Assembly (NCBI GenBank): GCA_963781065.1
Contig: CAWAET010000014.1
Span: 43,993 to 107,992, forward strand
Length of the DNA stretch: 64,000 nucleotides
Source: CALZJC01 sp963781065
GTDB taxonomy: Bacteria; Acidobacteriota; Thermoanaerobaculia; Multivoradales; JAHEKO01
Reading direction: 5' to 3'
This document shows positions 63,602 through 64,000 of this stretch, piece by piece. The notes under the pieces are model-generated. The model was not told where the DNA came from. It did not search any database and saw nothing but the letters and a program-made list of their open reading frames with translations. Numbering within the stretch: the first letter of the stretch is position 1; each line of letters starts with the position of its first letter. A program made the translations under genes and the position numbers.

Positions 63602-64000
63602 GGGTCGTCGTCGACACCAACGTCCTCGTCTCGGGCGTCTTCTTCTCCGGTCCCGCCACGGCGCATTCTCGAGGCGTGGCGGGATCGGCGCCTCGAGGTC
63701 GTCGCGTCCGTTGGAGATCTTCGAGGAGTACCGGCGCGTCGGCGTGAGACTCGCCGCGCAGTTCGAGGGCGTTTCTCTCGAGCCCTTCTTGGCTCTCCTC
63801 GCCACGCAGTGCGCTGTTCGTTCGAGCCCAGGCCGTTGCCTCAGGCGGTTGTCAGCGATCCCGCGGATGACAAGTTCTTTGCCTGCGCGCTTGCGGGCGA
63901 TTGCCGAGTGATCGTGAGTGGCGACAAGCAGGTGCTCGCGGCATCGGGCTACGAGGGCGTCGAGGTTCTCAAGCCTCGGAGTTTCGTCGAGAAGTATCTC
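63598..64000 (+). CDS. PIN-domain toxin ribonuclease, indel-broken and cut by window end
   Basis: VapC-like PIN nuclease. It starts MRVVVDTNVLVSGVFFSG, with the first catalytic Asp. The frame is lost by an extra C near 63652 and extra G near 63714, and again near 63810, yet the expected order can be read across frames: RRILEAWRDRRLEVVAS, then IFEEYRRVGVRLAAQFEG, then AVVSDPADDKFFACALAGDCRVIVSGDKQVLAASG with the acidic cluster DPADDKF and SGDK, and LKPRSFVEKYL at the edge. Either the toxin gene has decayed, which AbrB-PIN toxins often tolerate, or these are assembly errors. The end of the gene lies outside. Confidence 0.7.

Overview
This is a GC-rich (about 70% by eye) bacterial chromosome segment with no phage block, plasmid functions, rRNA or CRISPR. 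The gene content suits a Gram-negative bacterium: an NtrY-type kinase with a DUF4390 partner, an RsbU/RsbW/STAS module, an obgE-nadD-rsfS block, SelB, exported proteins with signal peptides, and RNA-nuclease-type metallo-beta-lactamase. An Acidobacteriota-like host (Thermoanaerobaculia-type) is my best guess. It rests on overall gene style, not on a marker phylogeny.

Layout. 1-2.7 kb: exonuclease III (cut by the window edge), a secreted CE1/PHB-depolymerase-like esterase, a small membrane protein and a cupin. 2.7-8.3 kb, minus strand: DUF4390, NtrY-like kinase, yqeY, selB and a CoA-binding protein. 8.4-12.4 kb: smpB, a YbjN-like protein and uvrA. 12.4-13.0 kb: a deleted REP-associated transposase (RAYT) among 28-bp REP palindromes. 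13.0-17.5 kb: regulatory block with a GAF-AAA-Fis activator, a 51-residue membrane peptide and a partner-switching set (ATPase anti-sigma, STAS antagonist, SpoIIE phosphatase). 17.5-20.2 kb, minus strand: TldD/PmbA-type protein and mtaB.

20.4-33.3 kb is the most unusual part. It holds two tandem secreted proteins sharing a nearly identical head, a tail-fibre-like DTLDG motif and parallel beta-helix bodies (one about 1,870 residues), then an arylsulfotransferase-like protein, three consecutive phage-tail-collar-domain proteins, a methyltransferase-like protein, a protein with a KAKAAP-repeat tail, a GNAT acetyltransferase and a small DUF6916-like protein. With no phage genes nearby, this looks like a chromosomal surface-fibre or adhesin cassette.

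33.4-43.7 kb: exported amidohydrolase, exported Pcm, rmuC, a repeat-rich non-coding stretch ending in tRNA-Ala(CGC), a beta-CASP nuclease, DUF883-like proteins, a phosphoesterase and an active/inactive M16 peptidase pair. 43.7-52.3 kb: gcvT-gcvH, queA, an oligopeptide-type ABC transporter without ATPases, and a histidine kinase. 52.3-58.3 kb: a zinc ribbon, a hydrolase, then rplU-rpmA-obgE-nadD-rsfS followed by an AAA activator with altered Walker motifs and an M28-like membrane protein. 58.3-64 kb: a class V aminotransferase, three enoyl-CoA hydratase-family genes, a conserved hypothetical protein, tRNA-Lys(CTT) and an AbrB-PIN toxin-antitoxin pair.

Several otherwise well-conserved genes (uvrA, the large beta-helix gene, the sulfotransferase, the beta-CASP nuclease, the PIN toxin) are broken by single-base indels. 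Their similar character points to residual assembly error more than to gene decay. Non-coding structure is rich: a REP/RAYT island, two palindromes of about 120-150 bp, and a 91-bp tandem array whose unit mirrors the 3' end of the neighbouring tRNA-Ala gene.
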